From positions 50,735,501 to 50,799,500 of the forward strand of contig NC_065539.1 of the NCBI RefSeq assembly GCF_932294415.1: a stretch of 64,000 nucleotides of DNA, read 5' to 3'. Position 1 is the first letter of the stretch, and every line of letters begins with the position of its first letter. The notes below the pieces were generated by a model. That model did no database searches, had not been told where the DNA came from, and saw only the letters and a program-made list of their open reading frames with translations. Both the position numbers and the translations under genes were made by a program. Below, in pieces: positions 47,509 through 58,566 of this stretch. Origin of the DNA: Quercus robur. Its lineage: Eukaryota; Streptophyta; Magnoliopsida; Fagales; Fagaceae.

Positions 47509-49551
47509 TTAGTTCCCATCATTAATGTTGCTATCATGCTCCATCCCATCCTCCAAAGAAGGTCTTTGGAAGCTGTCCAATCTGGTTTCCATACTGTTAG
47601 GTAGTTCAGTATCCCCTTCACTTCCTCTCTGCAGCAAACCAGGAGATCGCAACTCATTACCGTTTTGAGCACTTGGAACAGTTTCAACGTGGGAAAATTC
47701 CCCAAGTGTGCTGTTGCAGAACCCCTGAAATCTATTACTTTTCTCTCCTGTATCAGCCAACCCGACTCGTCCAAGTGGGGCGGCACTAATGGCCGCCTGA
47801 GCTTGTTCAACACCTCCGTTTCCACTTCCGAGATCAATGGCATGTCTGTGAGAAATTTCCACCAAGGATTTGGTGTTGTTCCCCACGCTAAGTGATCCAA
47901 TGCCAGATTCCCTGTTCTCATGCTCTCTGGAGTGATTGGAAATATGTGTTTCCATGCTGTGCAAAGATTCTCCTCGGTTCCGCCCATTGTGATCATGGGA
48001 GCTGACCGAATCTGAGCAATTACTTCGTCTGGAATAACTACTGCCTTGTTCTTGTGCCACATTGCCCAGCCCGAGGGAGGGAAGGGTGGTGGCCTTCTGC
48101 TGGAGCAGTTCATGGAGGGAGCTGGAGGAAGAAGAAGTTGAGGTTGAAGGAGTGGACTTGGACGATTTTGTGCTTGGCTCAGGACTAGAGCGTTTTAAGG
48201 ACTTGGTTTCTCTGGTATTGGAACTTTTTTTAACTTGGGGTGACCTTGAGTTTTTGGCTTTACTCTTAACCGTCTCATCTGTCTGGCTTAAGTGGCAGCC
48301 CAATTCATTCCCCGAGATCAGCCCATAACTTCCTATACCACCTACCCGAATCTCTACTCGGTCTTTGGGCATATTATGCACGCTATTTACACGTGTCTTC
48401 CTTCCATTGTCACCAACTGAGGCATAGTCACGTGAAGTCCCAGCCTTGAAAAGGAATGTCTTATCAGCAGTAAAGGTGGTCAGGCTAGTTTTTGGGATTC
48501 CGAAAATACCCTTAGTTCCTTTTGCATCTAACAAACTACTCTGGTTCGTTTGATTGGGTGTATTTACACGTTCATTCTTGACTGGCCGTTTCTTTCTAGT
48601 TACCAACATCCACTCCCTAAATTTTTGGTCCAGCTTTTGAGGAGTCTTCTTCTTTGATTGCATAGGTGGTGGTTTAGGTGAAGAGGTGTTTTCCTCGGGT
48701 TGTACACGATACCCGCAGGCTTCTTATTTATGTCCAACTCTACCACAACAGAAGCATAGAGCTGATAATCCTTCATACCTCACTTTCTGGTATAACCGTC
48801 CCACTTTAATGGTATTTATTAGTGGTTTCTTAAGATCAATTTGTATGCACAAACGAGCATAACTGCCTCTTGAACCAGAAGCTATATAGGACTCAATTCT
48901 AAGGACTGGCCCAATGGCTTTGCCTATTTCCATAAGGACTGACTTGTCATAAAACTCAATAGGCAGCTCTGGAAATCTAACCCAGACAGCCATTGATGAG
49001 AAACTAGACTCTGAAGCTTTAAAATATGGCTCCCAAGGTTTGATTGCCAGAAAATGTCCGCCAATAAATCATGGACCACCACGTAAAACTTTGTCATAGT
49101 CCCCATTGTCATAGAATTTTATCAGGAAGAAATCTTTGCCGAAATCTACACAATCCATTCTAGCAGTGGGTTTCCACATGGCATTGATCTTGAAAGTGAG
49201 ATAGTTGTATTCAACAATTCTACCAAACACTTTCACTATCAAAGCTTTGGCCCATGGTGCCCTGATACGGTTCTTAGTTTCTTTTGTAAGTTTAACTTCT
49301 ACCAGACCTTCTGTAATTTCTTCTAACTCAGAGTCAGACTTTGCTTCAAGAGCCTCTTCATTCTCAAAGCTAAAAGCTTGAGCATAGGCTCCTGGGATAT
49401 CACCAATAAGACTATCTTTGTAACTTACCTGGCCACGAGTTGGAATGAAAGGATTATCTCCACTACTGTCTTTGAACTTCTTTGTGCTTCTGTCAATCTC
49501 TTCCTCTTCTTCTCTGGAGCGTGGGGTTGCGTGTTGAAACTCAGGTTCCAT
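47509..49551 (-). pseudogene. LINE A ORF1 (nucleic-acid-binding protein)
   Basis: One frame of about 680 codons. Order: acidic/charged start (MEPEFQHATPRSREEEEEID), DUF4283-type domain (about residues 80-160), AVWVRFPELPIEFYD, a CCHC-type knuckle (LCFCCGRVGHK), then a long Ser/Lys-rich tail. In-frame stops are at about 49069 (in GGP*FIGGHF, where the family has Trp) and about 48724 (GHK*EACGY). Known role of the family: RNA binding in the LINE particle. It overlaps nothing and ends 32 nt before the ORF2 start. Confidence 0.85.
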
Positions 49552-49600
49552 CTCACTTTTTTATTAACCGCTTGCAATTCAAGTCGTATTTGACCCTCAA

Positions 49601-49636
49601 AATTTCTATTTGATAAGCTTATAATTATTTATATAA

Positions 49637-49689
<53 letters not shown>

Positions 49690-49965
49690 TCCCATTTTGT
49701 ATGTGAGAATTTCTTTTTCAAATGTTAAAAAAGAAAAAAATATTTAGGTAAGTTCACAATTTTTTATCCGTACAAAAATTTATTTCACACATGTAATAGC
49801 ATGTGAGACATAAGTACCACCAGACATATATGTATGTATGAGTCTCTAGTGTATTGTCAAGGTAAATGTCCACTTTTGTATAATTTGTCTTCATTTTATC
49901 ATCGGATATGTCTCCCAAGTTATTCTACAAGCAGATGAGCGTCTTGAATATCTGCCTGAATTTGT
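49601..49965. repeat. Degenerate array (part 2), continuing after the LINEs, with (ACAT)n(TA)n microsatellite
   Basis: Continues the unit cut at 39740: TTTGATAAGCTTATAATTATT matches the TTATGAGCTTACAATTGTT of earlier units, and TTCTACAAGCAGATGAGCGT matches the unit end. A microsatellite of ACAT and then TA repeats occupies about 49637-49690. Confidence 0.6.
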
Positions 49966-49974
49966 TCCAGGTTC

Positions 49975-50905
49975 GCTAATCTTACAACCCGGTTCCTTGT
50001 GGCTCATTTAAATGTAAACTCACTTAAGGACGTAGGATGCCTTGGCTGCAGTGGGCCACCTAGGCCAGGGTACACCAACAATACTTGCCCTTTGTACTCG
50101 TATAACCCATTCAATCGTTCACTTTGAAGAAGATGCCATTTATGTTTATGAAACTGATGGGAGAACTGTGTTACTGCATACAAGTGCGCCTATATTTTCT
50201 TTTGCTTGTGCAGATTCAGGCAGCTTAAATGGCCTTGCTAGAGGTACTGAAGGTATTCTAGGAGTCAGAAGGACACAGATTGCATTACCAATGCAGCTCG
50301 CAAATGCATTTGAACTTGAGCGTAAGTTTGCTCTCTGTGTACCTTCTTCATCCCAGTCGGGATTTGGGGTCATGTTTTTTGGTGATGGACTAAGTTATTA
50401 CATGCCTCCTCTTGTACCAAAAATGTATCAGAATTGCTAGCTCATCACCACCCCACTCATAATCAACCCTGTAAGCACAGCCCCTGAATATACAGAAGGT
50501 GAACCATTTGATGAATATTTCTTTGGTGTAACGTCCATCAAAATAGATGGAAAAGTTGTCCATTTTAAGATCTCCTTGCTATCCATTTACATACTTCCAT
50601 ATGTAAGGCTGTCATTGAAGATTTTGTCAACAAGGCAGCATCAAGAAAGATTACTAGAGTAGAATCTGTGGCACCATTTGGAGCATGTTTCAGCACAAAG
50701 ATGGCTAGCACTAAGACAGGACCAGCGGTGCCAACTATTGATTTGGTACAGCAAAGCAAGAGTGTGTATTGGAGGATTTATGGTGCCAATTCGATGGTGA
50801 AGGTCAAGGAAAATGTGCAACGCTTATGAGTTGTGGATGGTGGATCGAAGCTGAGAACTTCCATTGTTATTGGGGGACATCATCAGTTGGTGGATAATAT
50901 ATAGT
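49975..50905 (+). pseudogene. EDGP/GIP2/basic 7S globulin-like pseudogene, copy 2
   Basis: Similar to copy 1 over its whole length (for example CADSGSLNGLARGTEGILGV, NAFELERKFALCVPSS, VYWRIYGANSMVKV). It begins at the same codon of the family (ACAACCCGGTTCCTTGTGG, the KPVPCG region), has the same frame change in the equivalent place (near 50125), lacks an additional segment of about 75 bp around 50585 that copy 1 keeps, and has a stop in the C-terminal QRL*VVDGG. It lies directly after the degenerate array. Non-functional. Confidence 0.83.
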
Positions 50906-51235
50906 TTGATCTGGCATCTTCAAAGCTAAGCTTTAGCTCTTCCCTTCTGCTTAGGAATACAAGTTAGTCTCGCTACAAGGGTTTTTTTTTTTAGTTATAG
51001 CAAGCTAAGTTTCAATTTTCAAAAGCGTATTTGTATTTATATTTATATAATAATATCTAAAAATTGAAACATATCATTTATTATTATTACATTTTTGTTG
51101 GATCACGTTAGTGGTCTTGTCATCATATTTTTCATCATTTCTTCAAAAAAAAAAAATATATATATATATATATATACATATTATTTTTTTCGTAGAGAGA
51201 AGAGAAAGAGAGTGAGCTTTAACCTATATTGTCTG
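50906..51235. other. Spacer with (TA)n tract
   Basis: The first ~100 bp resemble the 3' flank of copy 1. A poly-A/(TA)n tract lies at about 51146-51176. No coding region supported. Confidence 0.45.
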
Positions 51236-51795
51236 TTCTTCTCAAGTTTTAGATCTAGTTTATCTGCGATTTCTCCTTGAATTCGTAGCTACTAGCTTAC
51301 CAGTGTCGTCTAGTCCCTGCGTCACAGTTGCTATAGCCACTTCATCGAATAAATTTTCTTTCTTTACCTGACTAGCAAGTTCTCTTACTAGTGTAGTCTT
51401 TTCAACACCAGCCCCCGCCCCACACCCCAATCTTGTTGATATTAGCATCCTGTAGTGACTCCATAAGCTCCTTCATAGTTGACATTCTTAACTCAAACGT
51501 CACCCAATCCTATTTGTTGTGGTCACTAACCCCTGTGAAGTAGGACGGTAGGAAACTTTGTCAAATTTGTCTTTTTTCAGGAGTTCATCAATCTCTTGCA
51601 TTATGTTCTTTGCTTTCTTACTGTGCTTATGCCTTAACTTCACATTTGGACATGCCATTTGAGAAGAGCTCATATTTATTTTATCTTCATTGTCAAGAAC
51701 TTCCTCAGTTCCTTGGCTTTTCCCAAAATATCATCCACTTTTGTCAACCACAATTTAACATCAAGTTCAATTTCTTCAACGTGGAAATAAATTGC
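51236..51795 (-). pseudogene. CC-NBS-LRR resistance gene fragment (At4g27190/At4g27220-like)
   Basis: Read on the minus strand: part of the coiled-coil domain (VEEIELDVKLWLTKVDDILG, about 51795-51720; then NEDKINMSSSQMACPN, KNIMQEIDELLKK), a linker (MSTMKELMESLQDANINKIG), the P-loop region (GAGVEKTTLVRELASQVKK instead of GGVGKTT) and the start of NB-ARC (LFDEVAIATVTQ, RIQGEIADKLDLKL) to about 51236. The rest of NB-ARC and all LRRs are missing, frames change between blocks and the P-loop Gly before Lys is Glu. Known: this class encodes intracellular immune receptors and is large in trees. It is a dead fragment. Confidence 0.82.
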
Positions 51796-52487
51796 AGCAC
51801 TGTGAGATAAATCCACACGAAAAAAAGGTGTTGGGGAAACTTGTTTAAAAAATTACTGTTGGGATGCATGTATGTACCATTAGAGTAAAACCTAAAAATC
51901 ATGACAAATACAAATAAGAGACACATTACAATGCGAGAAATAGAGTAAAAAATTTCTTTAAGCTAACACAAAAACAATTACTTAGATAAAAAGAGAGGAC
52001 AATGGAAAAATCTACTCAGGGAGCTATAGATTAAACATTGGCCGCTTCAGGATTTTTTTCAGGATGGTCTTTAAGAAGCATCAATTACACAATCTAGTAA
52101 AAAGATAAATTCATATATTAACGCTAACAACAATAAAAAAAACACGTAAATTCATATCTGAACGAAGATTTTTTAAATTAAAATCAATATGAATTCACTT
52201 AGAAAATGAAGATGAATTTTGCATAGAAAATGAATCTTGCACAAGAAATGAATCTTGGATACATGGTTTCCTTATCAAATATTTGTCCATAACAACTAAC
52301 AAAAGAATAAACAATTAACTATAAGTTCATTTGAAATATTAATAAAATTATTAATTATTTTTGTTTAATTGTTTCATTATTCTTCTTTATTGACCACTAG
52401 CAATCTAGCACTTGCTTTGCACAATGTAAAAGACTAAAAATACACTGCATCATTCACCCAACTTAACCCACTGCCTAACATAGTTTA
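51796..52487. other. AT-rich spacer without supported genes
   Basis: Flank of the resistance-gene fragment followed by A-rich sequence. No recognisable element ends or coding region. Confidence 0.4.
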
Positions 52488-52496
52488 TTATTATTA

Positions 52497-53210
52497 GGCA
52501 AAAATGTAAAACTGACCTTCTAATTTTTAGTCTTTTTTATTTCAGACCTTTAACTTTCAGTTTTGTTATTTCAGTCTTTTAACTTTCAATTTTTGTTAAT
52601 GCATGTCAATGCAGACTCCATTAGAATTCAGTTAAGGGCTGCCGTTAATTAAGCCAAAACGACATCGTTTTGGTTTTTTTTTTTTTTTTAATAAATTTCA
52701 AAATTTAAAGAAAAAAAAATCTGTAAAAAAAAAAAAAAAATTCAAAGTTATTGAAACGAAAGAATTCCTAACCTGAATACGAAGATAGAGACGACGAATG
52801 TAGAAATCTTCGAGTCCCAAACAGATCGGCGCGTATCCCTAAACACAAAACAAAAATCAAAATTCAACATTTTCGAAACGATAAGCGAAATAAATCAAAT
52901 CGATGATTTATTTCTGAAGAAGTCACGGAGCTGACCGAAAGCGAAGAGCAAGCCGTAGCTGAAGTAGGTCGTCAACGCGTTCATGGATACGAAAACAAGA
53001 TACCGCTTCAGGTGATGGAGTTCGGTTTCTTTTTCTTTTTTTTCAGATTTTTTTTCCTTAAATTCTGAAATCTATTAAAAAAAAAAAAAAAAAACCAAAA
53101 CTGGCAGCTTTTAACTGAGTTTTAACGAAATTCTGGAAATGACAAAATTGAAAATTAGAGGACTGAAATAAAAAAGACTGAAAATTAGAGATTAGTTTTG
53201 CATTTTTATC
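52497..53210. mobile_element. Pack-MULE (Mutator-like, long terminal inverted repeats), 714 bp, carrying LCB2 exon pieces
   Basis: The ends GCAAAAATGTAAAACTGA and (reversed) AAAAATGCAAAACTAA begin inverted repeats of about 180-230 bp, with shared blocks such as AATTTTTAGTCTTTTTTATT, AACTCAGTT or ATTCAGTT and GCCGTTTTGG-like sequence. A 9-bp direct repeat TTATTATTA flanks both ends (52488-52496 and 53211-53219), as expected for Mutator, although it is low-complexity. Between the arms lies non-transposon sequence with exon pieces of a host gene (52773-52984). Confidence 0.8.
52773..52984 (-). pseudogene. LCB2: Captured fragment of serine palmitoyltransferase subunit LCB2 (two exon pieces with intron)
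   Basis: Minus strand. The first piece starts with an ATG at 52984 and reads MNALTTYFSYGLLFAFGQLR then DFFR, matching the N-terminal membrane segment of plant LCB2. The second piece (52840-52773) reads GYAPICLGLEDFYIRRLYLR then IQ, the next part of LCB2, preceded by an acceptor (TTTAG|GGATACG) and followed by a donor (CAG|GTTAGG). Intron-type sequence lies between, and the family's KxxDWW...NLQ part of exon 1 is missing. LCB2 is the ER enzyme subunit that starts sphingolipid synthesis. The presence of introns shows capture from genomic DNA. Not a functional gene. Recognition is from memory of LCB2 protein sequences. Confidence 0.85.
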
Positions 53211-53219
53211 TTATTATTA

Positions 53220-56200
53220 TTATTTTATTTATTTATTTATTTTTATAATTTCTTGTTCTGGGTTTTAAGTGAACCAAGACCACTGCCCCAATCCAATGTC
53301 ACGGCCCCAACCCCACTCAAGAGACAATGGCCAATCAACAGTCAATACAAATACACGATTACATATTTACCTGTATACACTTATACAAGAGCTAAAAAGC
53401 CAATTTAGCCCAAAGAGAACTAGAGGAGAGCCTAAGTCTAAGTCAGAGCAGAGAAAAAGAGAGATTATAAAAGACAAAAAAATAGTCAAGAGGTCCAAGT
53501 CTAAGTCAATACACTGCATTATCAAAAAATAGTCACAAGCCATAGATAGAGAAACAGAGAGAGAGAACGCCGCTCTCAGTCAGAGGTTTTGCAGCAAAGA
53601 TGAGATAGAGAAAAAGAGAGAGAACTGAAATACCTTGATGTTGCCTGAGGTTCTTATTTCCCGATCTCGCAATATCCGATCTGGGTAAGGGAATCTCCGA
53701 TCTCGCCGTCGACTGCTCTGGGTGTGGCCGTTCGCTGAGTCGCTTCTGTTGAGGACCTGAGGTTCTTATATCCTTTAGGTTAGGAGTTTTTTTGGTTTAA
53801 AATTTGATTGGGTATTTAGTTAATTATTTTATAGAAATTTAATAATTATTATTTTTTGTTGATTTAAAAATATGCTTGAGTAATGCGTGAGGTCCGGATT
53901 GATCTTGGGCTTTTTCCCTGAGTTCTTTTTTTTTTTTTTTTGAGAGACCTTGAGTTCTTTTTGGTTTTGCTATAATTGTAATTTTTTTTTTCAGATTTTA
54001 GTTCAATAGATATTTTTTGGGCCTTTTCTTTTTGCTTGAAAGGCCCAATATATTATTAAGTGGACCAAATTATGGATCAAAGTATAATTTTATTGGGTAT
54101 AAAAAAAACTGAGGGTGGTCACCGATTTGTTTTTTAAGTACAAACAAATATAAAATATTAAATTATTATATATATATATATATATATATAAATTTCCAGG
54201 TCACCACCCTGGCCTCAACGTGTCGCAGCCCCTGCTCTACAGGTTGAAGATTCTTCTATATTTTTCTTTAGTTTTTGGTTATTGGTTTCTGATTTGCATC
54301 ACTTTCTTATTATTGTTATATTTTATTATTTTCATATGTGATGCGTAGAATTGGATCATGGGTGAATTAGAAATTGAATTCAGAGACTGATGAGTTGGAT
54401 GTAGAAGGTTTTGATAATTCAAATTATTGGATGCACTGTATTTTTATGTTCCTATTTGTGTTGTGATTTTGATACATATATGTTTGTTTTTTTGATAGAC
54501 TCAAAAAATATTTTATAGTTTAAATCATCAATCGCCCTTTTTAGTTTGTAGATTTTGGATCACGCTGAATTGTATGGTTCCTTATTTCAAAATTCCAGAC
54601 CTTTACATAAGATTCATTGGGACAAAAGATCAAGCGCTGAGTACTACCATTAAAAACAAAATTACTACCATGTTAAAGCATATTAGAATAGTGAACTCTC
54701 TTCTACCATGTTCAAATAATGCAGTGAAATGAGACTTAAATTTATATTGCTAAAATAACTCTCTTTTTCCCCTTTTGGGTATTTATCTATCTATTTCCAA
54801 TAAGGCTGAGACTGAAATTCATATTGGTAAAATAACTAATTTTTTCCCCCGTTTTGCTAATTACCTACCATGAGTCATTGATTTCTCTGTTGACATTCTT
54901 ATGCAACAACAAAATGTTTTTCTTTTTTTGATATACATTAGATAGGCTCATAGGTATTAGGACAGAGGTTAAAATATTCATGAAAGTTATGCCACTATGT
55001 TCATTTTTTTTTTGTATTGTAGACTGTTTAGCCTCACTATACGCACTTTATCTTTGCATCTTATAAGCTTTCAAATAGATGAACAACAATACCTTCTTTG
55101 ATCTTGAAATATATGTCTTGAGCCAAGTAGAAATTACTTAATCTTGCAATCTTAATTATTTTAAGATAATATCTAATGCCATTCTCATCCTGCATAATCA
55201 TATTTAACTGAGTTATATTTTAGATCAAGTTACATTTTCAACAAAAAATAAATGCATGTGTATGTATGATGCAGGACTGTCTGCACCATAATATGTTTGA
55301 ACAATGCAATTTGTTTTAATGGCTTTTTTAAAAGAATAAACAAATAAAATTCAGTTATTGTAGGGATTGTTTTATATATCTTTCAGTTCAATTTTAGGAA
55401 CATGGTCATGTTTATATGTCCTACTAAAGTGTCCTTGTAAAATCTCACCTTGCCAAATCATGCAATTGTTCTTTGAAACTCTCTTTCCAGCGGTGGAGCT
55501 TATTCCTTACACTTGGCTTCTGCACTATACCTCTCCCTCCATTCAACATTCTATTTCTTCACAAGGCCTGAAATAACTAAGTGAAGAATTTGTGAACATT
55601 CTTCAAGGTATGAGGTGAATAATTCAATAAAGCTATTAATTCTTTATGGTTTATTTGTTCTTAAAATAAATTATTTCTTTACTTTTACCGCCCATGAATA
55701 TGATGGGCTTATAGTGGATGGTCATAATATGAATTTTTTTGCCAATAAATCTGGGAAGTGAAACCCATGACTTTGATTCTTCAATTAGGTTTGTGGTTAC
55801 CATTTATATAGATATTAGTTGTCCATTAATGCTGTTTTCTAGGATTCCCTCCTTAATTTATTCAAGGCTTGAATAATTGTTAAATTTTGCTTTAATAATT
55901 TAGGAAATGAGAGGAATTTGATGATAGAATTGTAGTATCATTTGTTCAGTCATGAAAGACTATGTTTTTCGTGTTTGGCCTTCATTGAGTGTAAATAGAA
56001 AATCTATATCAAAGTATACAATTAACTGGAGCAATGAAAATTTATTCAAATAAAACTTAGATAAGAAAGTTGAATATTTGTAGAAGAGTTGAGTGATTGG
56101 TAGGTACATTGAATATTAAACGACTATTGAATATTAAACAACTAAACAATATAGCTTTAGGGTGAGTATGAAATACATGAATGATACTAACTTAATGCCA

Positions 56201-56326
56201 CCAATTTTTTGGTTTTCACTTGAATCAACGAGATTTGTGCTTTGAATGGTTATTAAATCAATGCATGTAGAAAAAGGAAAGTTGCATAGTATGCTGCATT
56301 GTGATTCTTTTATTTATTTGTAAAAT
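53220..56326. other. Long AT-rich spacer, no supported gene
   Basis: Short frames at 53269-53532 and 55367-55576 have no recognisable domain. The stretch at about 53560-53790 (GAGAGA-rich, then GATCTCGC/CGATCT words) could be a decayed promoter or leader. Around 54106-54216 GGTGGTCACC and GGTCACCACCC flank a (TA)n tract, a probable small hairpin repeat. Nothing else identified. Confidence 0.45.
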
Positions 56327-57140
56327 ATTCATGTGATTTGAAATGTTGTTTATCAGTTTTTCATGTAATTCTTTTATTTATCTAGGAAATTAATCTAGAA
56401 ATCCACACAACAAAAGAAAATTTAACCTATATACTTGGCCTAAACTAAACATGACCAAGGCAAATTTAGGGATGCATATCCTTTGAGTTATCAAATATGC
56501 TTAGACCATATTCATGCGATTTGAAATGTTGCTTATGAGTTTTTCACTTGCATATGCTTCTCCAAGAATTAATCTAGGAGAATCCACACAACAAATTTAA
56601 CCTATATATTTGGCCTAAACTAAACATGACCATGGCAAATTTAGGGTTGAATCGGTTGACCATCTCTTCCTTCACTGTCCTGTTGCTATGGATCTATGGT
56701 CTATGGTTTTGGGTTTATTTGGAGTATCTTGGGTTATACCGCATACTATTTTGGGGCTGTTGGGGTGTTGGCAAGGTAGCTTTGGTCGTCATCGAAATGG
56801 TTTATATGGTCTATTGTTCCTCATGGCTTAATGTGGTGTCTTTGGTGGGAGAGAAATAGTCGTTGTTTTGAAGATATGGAGAGATCTATTCCGGACCTCA
56901 AGCTTTTCTTTTTTAGAACTTTATTGGATTGGTTGTTTGCTTTGCAAAACCAATCATTTCCTTCTTTTATTGATTTCCTAGATTCTTGCAATTTTTGTAT
57001 TTGATTTGTTGTCCCTTGTTCGCTCCCTGTGTACTAGGGTGCTTCCTTTTTGGTATCAATATATCTTATTACTTATCAAAAAAAAAAAAAAATTTAGGGA
57101 TGTATATCCTTTGATTTATCAAATATGCCTGGACCATATG
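56327..57140. repeat. Tandem duplication of about 183 bp, second copy split by a LINE end
   Basis: Unit 1 is about 56327-56509 and unit 2 starts at 56510. Both read ATTCATG(T/C)GATTTGAAATG ... AATCCACACAACAAA ... TTGGCCTAAACTAAACATG ... CAAATTTAGGGATG(C/T)ATATCC. Unit 2 is interrupted after AAATTTAGGG and resumes at 57090. Confidence 0.8.
56647..57089 (+). mobile_element. LINE 3' end, 5'-truncated (LINE C)
   Basis: Plus strand. It begins in the zinc-RVT region (VDHLFLHCPVAMDLWSMVLG across the join with the flank), continues with WRERNSRCFEDMERS-like and LLDWLFALQNQSFPSFIDFL pieces in more than one frame, and ends TATCTTATTACTTATCAAAA with a 14-base A tail. It is flanked by AAATTTAGGG (56637-56646 and 57090-57099), a target duplication. 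A typical dead-on-arrival LINE copy. Confidence 0.85.
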
Positions 57141-57423
57141 AGTTTCTAAGTTTCATTTATTCTTTGGCTGAGATTATGAGTTCTTTTCTGAAGTATTATT
57201 GTTAATTTTGAATTGAAAAGTTTGATAATGTCCTTCTTTTAGTGGTTGATGTGGTATGACTAGCCTCATATTACACTATAAACAAATGCAAGTATATTAT
57301 TTCATTTATTAATCCAACAGGACCAATACTAAATAAATTTTGATCAAATTAGGATTGATTTTCCGTAAATAAATTTTAAGTAAATTAGGTAAGTTATTTT
57401 TTACAAGTAATCCAATTTCACAA

Positions 57424-57444
57424 CTAGCCCGTGCATTGCACGGG
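57424..57444 (-). mobile_element. Helitron-like 3' terminus
   Basis: On the minus strand the hairpin CCCGTGCAATGCACGGG is directly followed by CTAG and then T, the form of a Helitron 3' end (hairpin, CTRR, host T). The element would extend to higher coordinates. A related word TCTAATTGTTAACTCGTGCGATGCAT at about 59880-59905 (minus strand) could be near its 5' end, but the expected A before TC is absent, so the 5' end is not established. Confidence 0.4.
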
Positions 57445-58560
57445 TTAGCGACTTGTACACTACAAAACCGAAACCTATGACTTTTTGTTGATTTCATAAT
57501 ATATTGACACATAAACTTTGTTGCTCTCACAATTTTACACATCATTTTTAATTTTTTTAATTTATTTAAAATTCTAAACCGTACAAGCAAGTTTTGAAAA
57601 CCTGACTATAAAATTACATCTATTAAAAAAAAACACGTAGAAAGCCCTTATGCATATTAGACAAAGTCAAATTGGGATTTTTTTTTCATTGTTGTTTGGG
57701 GACTTTATTTCTTTATTTTCTCCCACTAAGTGCATATCACACAAAGCCCTTATGCATATCACACATATATATTTGTATTGCATCATTATAAGGAAAAAAA
57801 AAAAAAAAACTATATTGCAACTTTTGCTATGTTTAAATTTCTATCTCTAATTTCAGAATTTAGGTTTGTATTTTACTGAAAAATAAATATATAAATTTTT
57901 TAGTATCCTTAATAAATAATTTTTGACATTATTTAATGGTATCCCAAATTCAGGCATAGATTTTTGAATTCTTTTGAATTGTATGTATCTAGCTAATTTT
58001 TCGTTACGGGTCCATTATAATTAGACATTGAACCCAAGCTTTGCCATTGAAAGAATATTTGGGTTTATGTGATTCAAATTTGAGAAAATTTTTAGTTGAA
58101 ATTTCGGACACAATAGGTTTGAAATAGATTGGATCATACAAATATTGTTAAAGATTCTAGTTCACCATCTTCTCAAGCAACGTTCCAGCCCATAGATCTC
58201 TGATTTCAATTAATTGGTCCTTTTTTTTCTCCAATTGTTTTTTTGTTTTTTTTTTTTAAATTTATTTAATGGTGATTGTGTTTCTTTTTGCTATTATTTT
58301 TAATTAATTTTTCTTAGCTGGGGAGTTGGAATAACTAGCTTTGTTTTTATTTTGTAGGCTCACAAATTTTTTCTTTCTACCAACCCCAACGCATCCTTAG
58401 GTTTAGGTTTAAGTTTATCAAACCTTAACCCTAAAGGTTGCCTTCACTTCATTGCCAAGCCTCCAATTCTCTCTCTTCTATTTTCTAGGTTCTTCCTATC
58501 TCCAAATATATATTGACGCAGGACAACCAGAACAAAATTGAAATAGTGGTAAAATAAAAG
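57445..58560. other. AT-rich sequence, possibly Helitron interior
   Basis: No domain-bearing frame. A short stretch at about 58385-58510 has GC content and CTCTCT runs like a gene leader, but no gene follows. Confidence 0.35.
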
Positions 58561-58566
58561 ATATGA

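Larger units (their letters stand above)
43292..49591 (-). mobile_element. LINE A, full-length plant L1-type LINE, 6.3 kb, inactivated by stop codons only
   Basis: Minus strand, flanked by an exact 9-bp duplication GACCCTCAA (43283-43291 and 49592-49600) and ending in a poly(A) tail (plus-strand T run at about 43292-43311). ORF1 and ORF2 each keep a single frame over their whole length. The 5' leader is only about 40 bp. Confidence 0.92.

Noticed and set aside
54106-54216. GGTGGTCACC...(TA)n...GGTCACCACCC as a hairpin element
   Set aside because: The arms are short, no target duplication was found, and the (TA)n centre pairs with itself anyway.
55367-55576. Possible exon with TLFPAVELIPYTWLL
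   Set aside because: Hydrophobic low-information sequence without neighbouring exon-like blocks.
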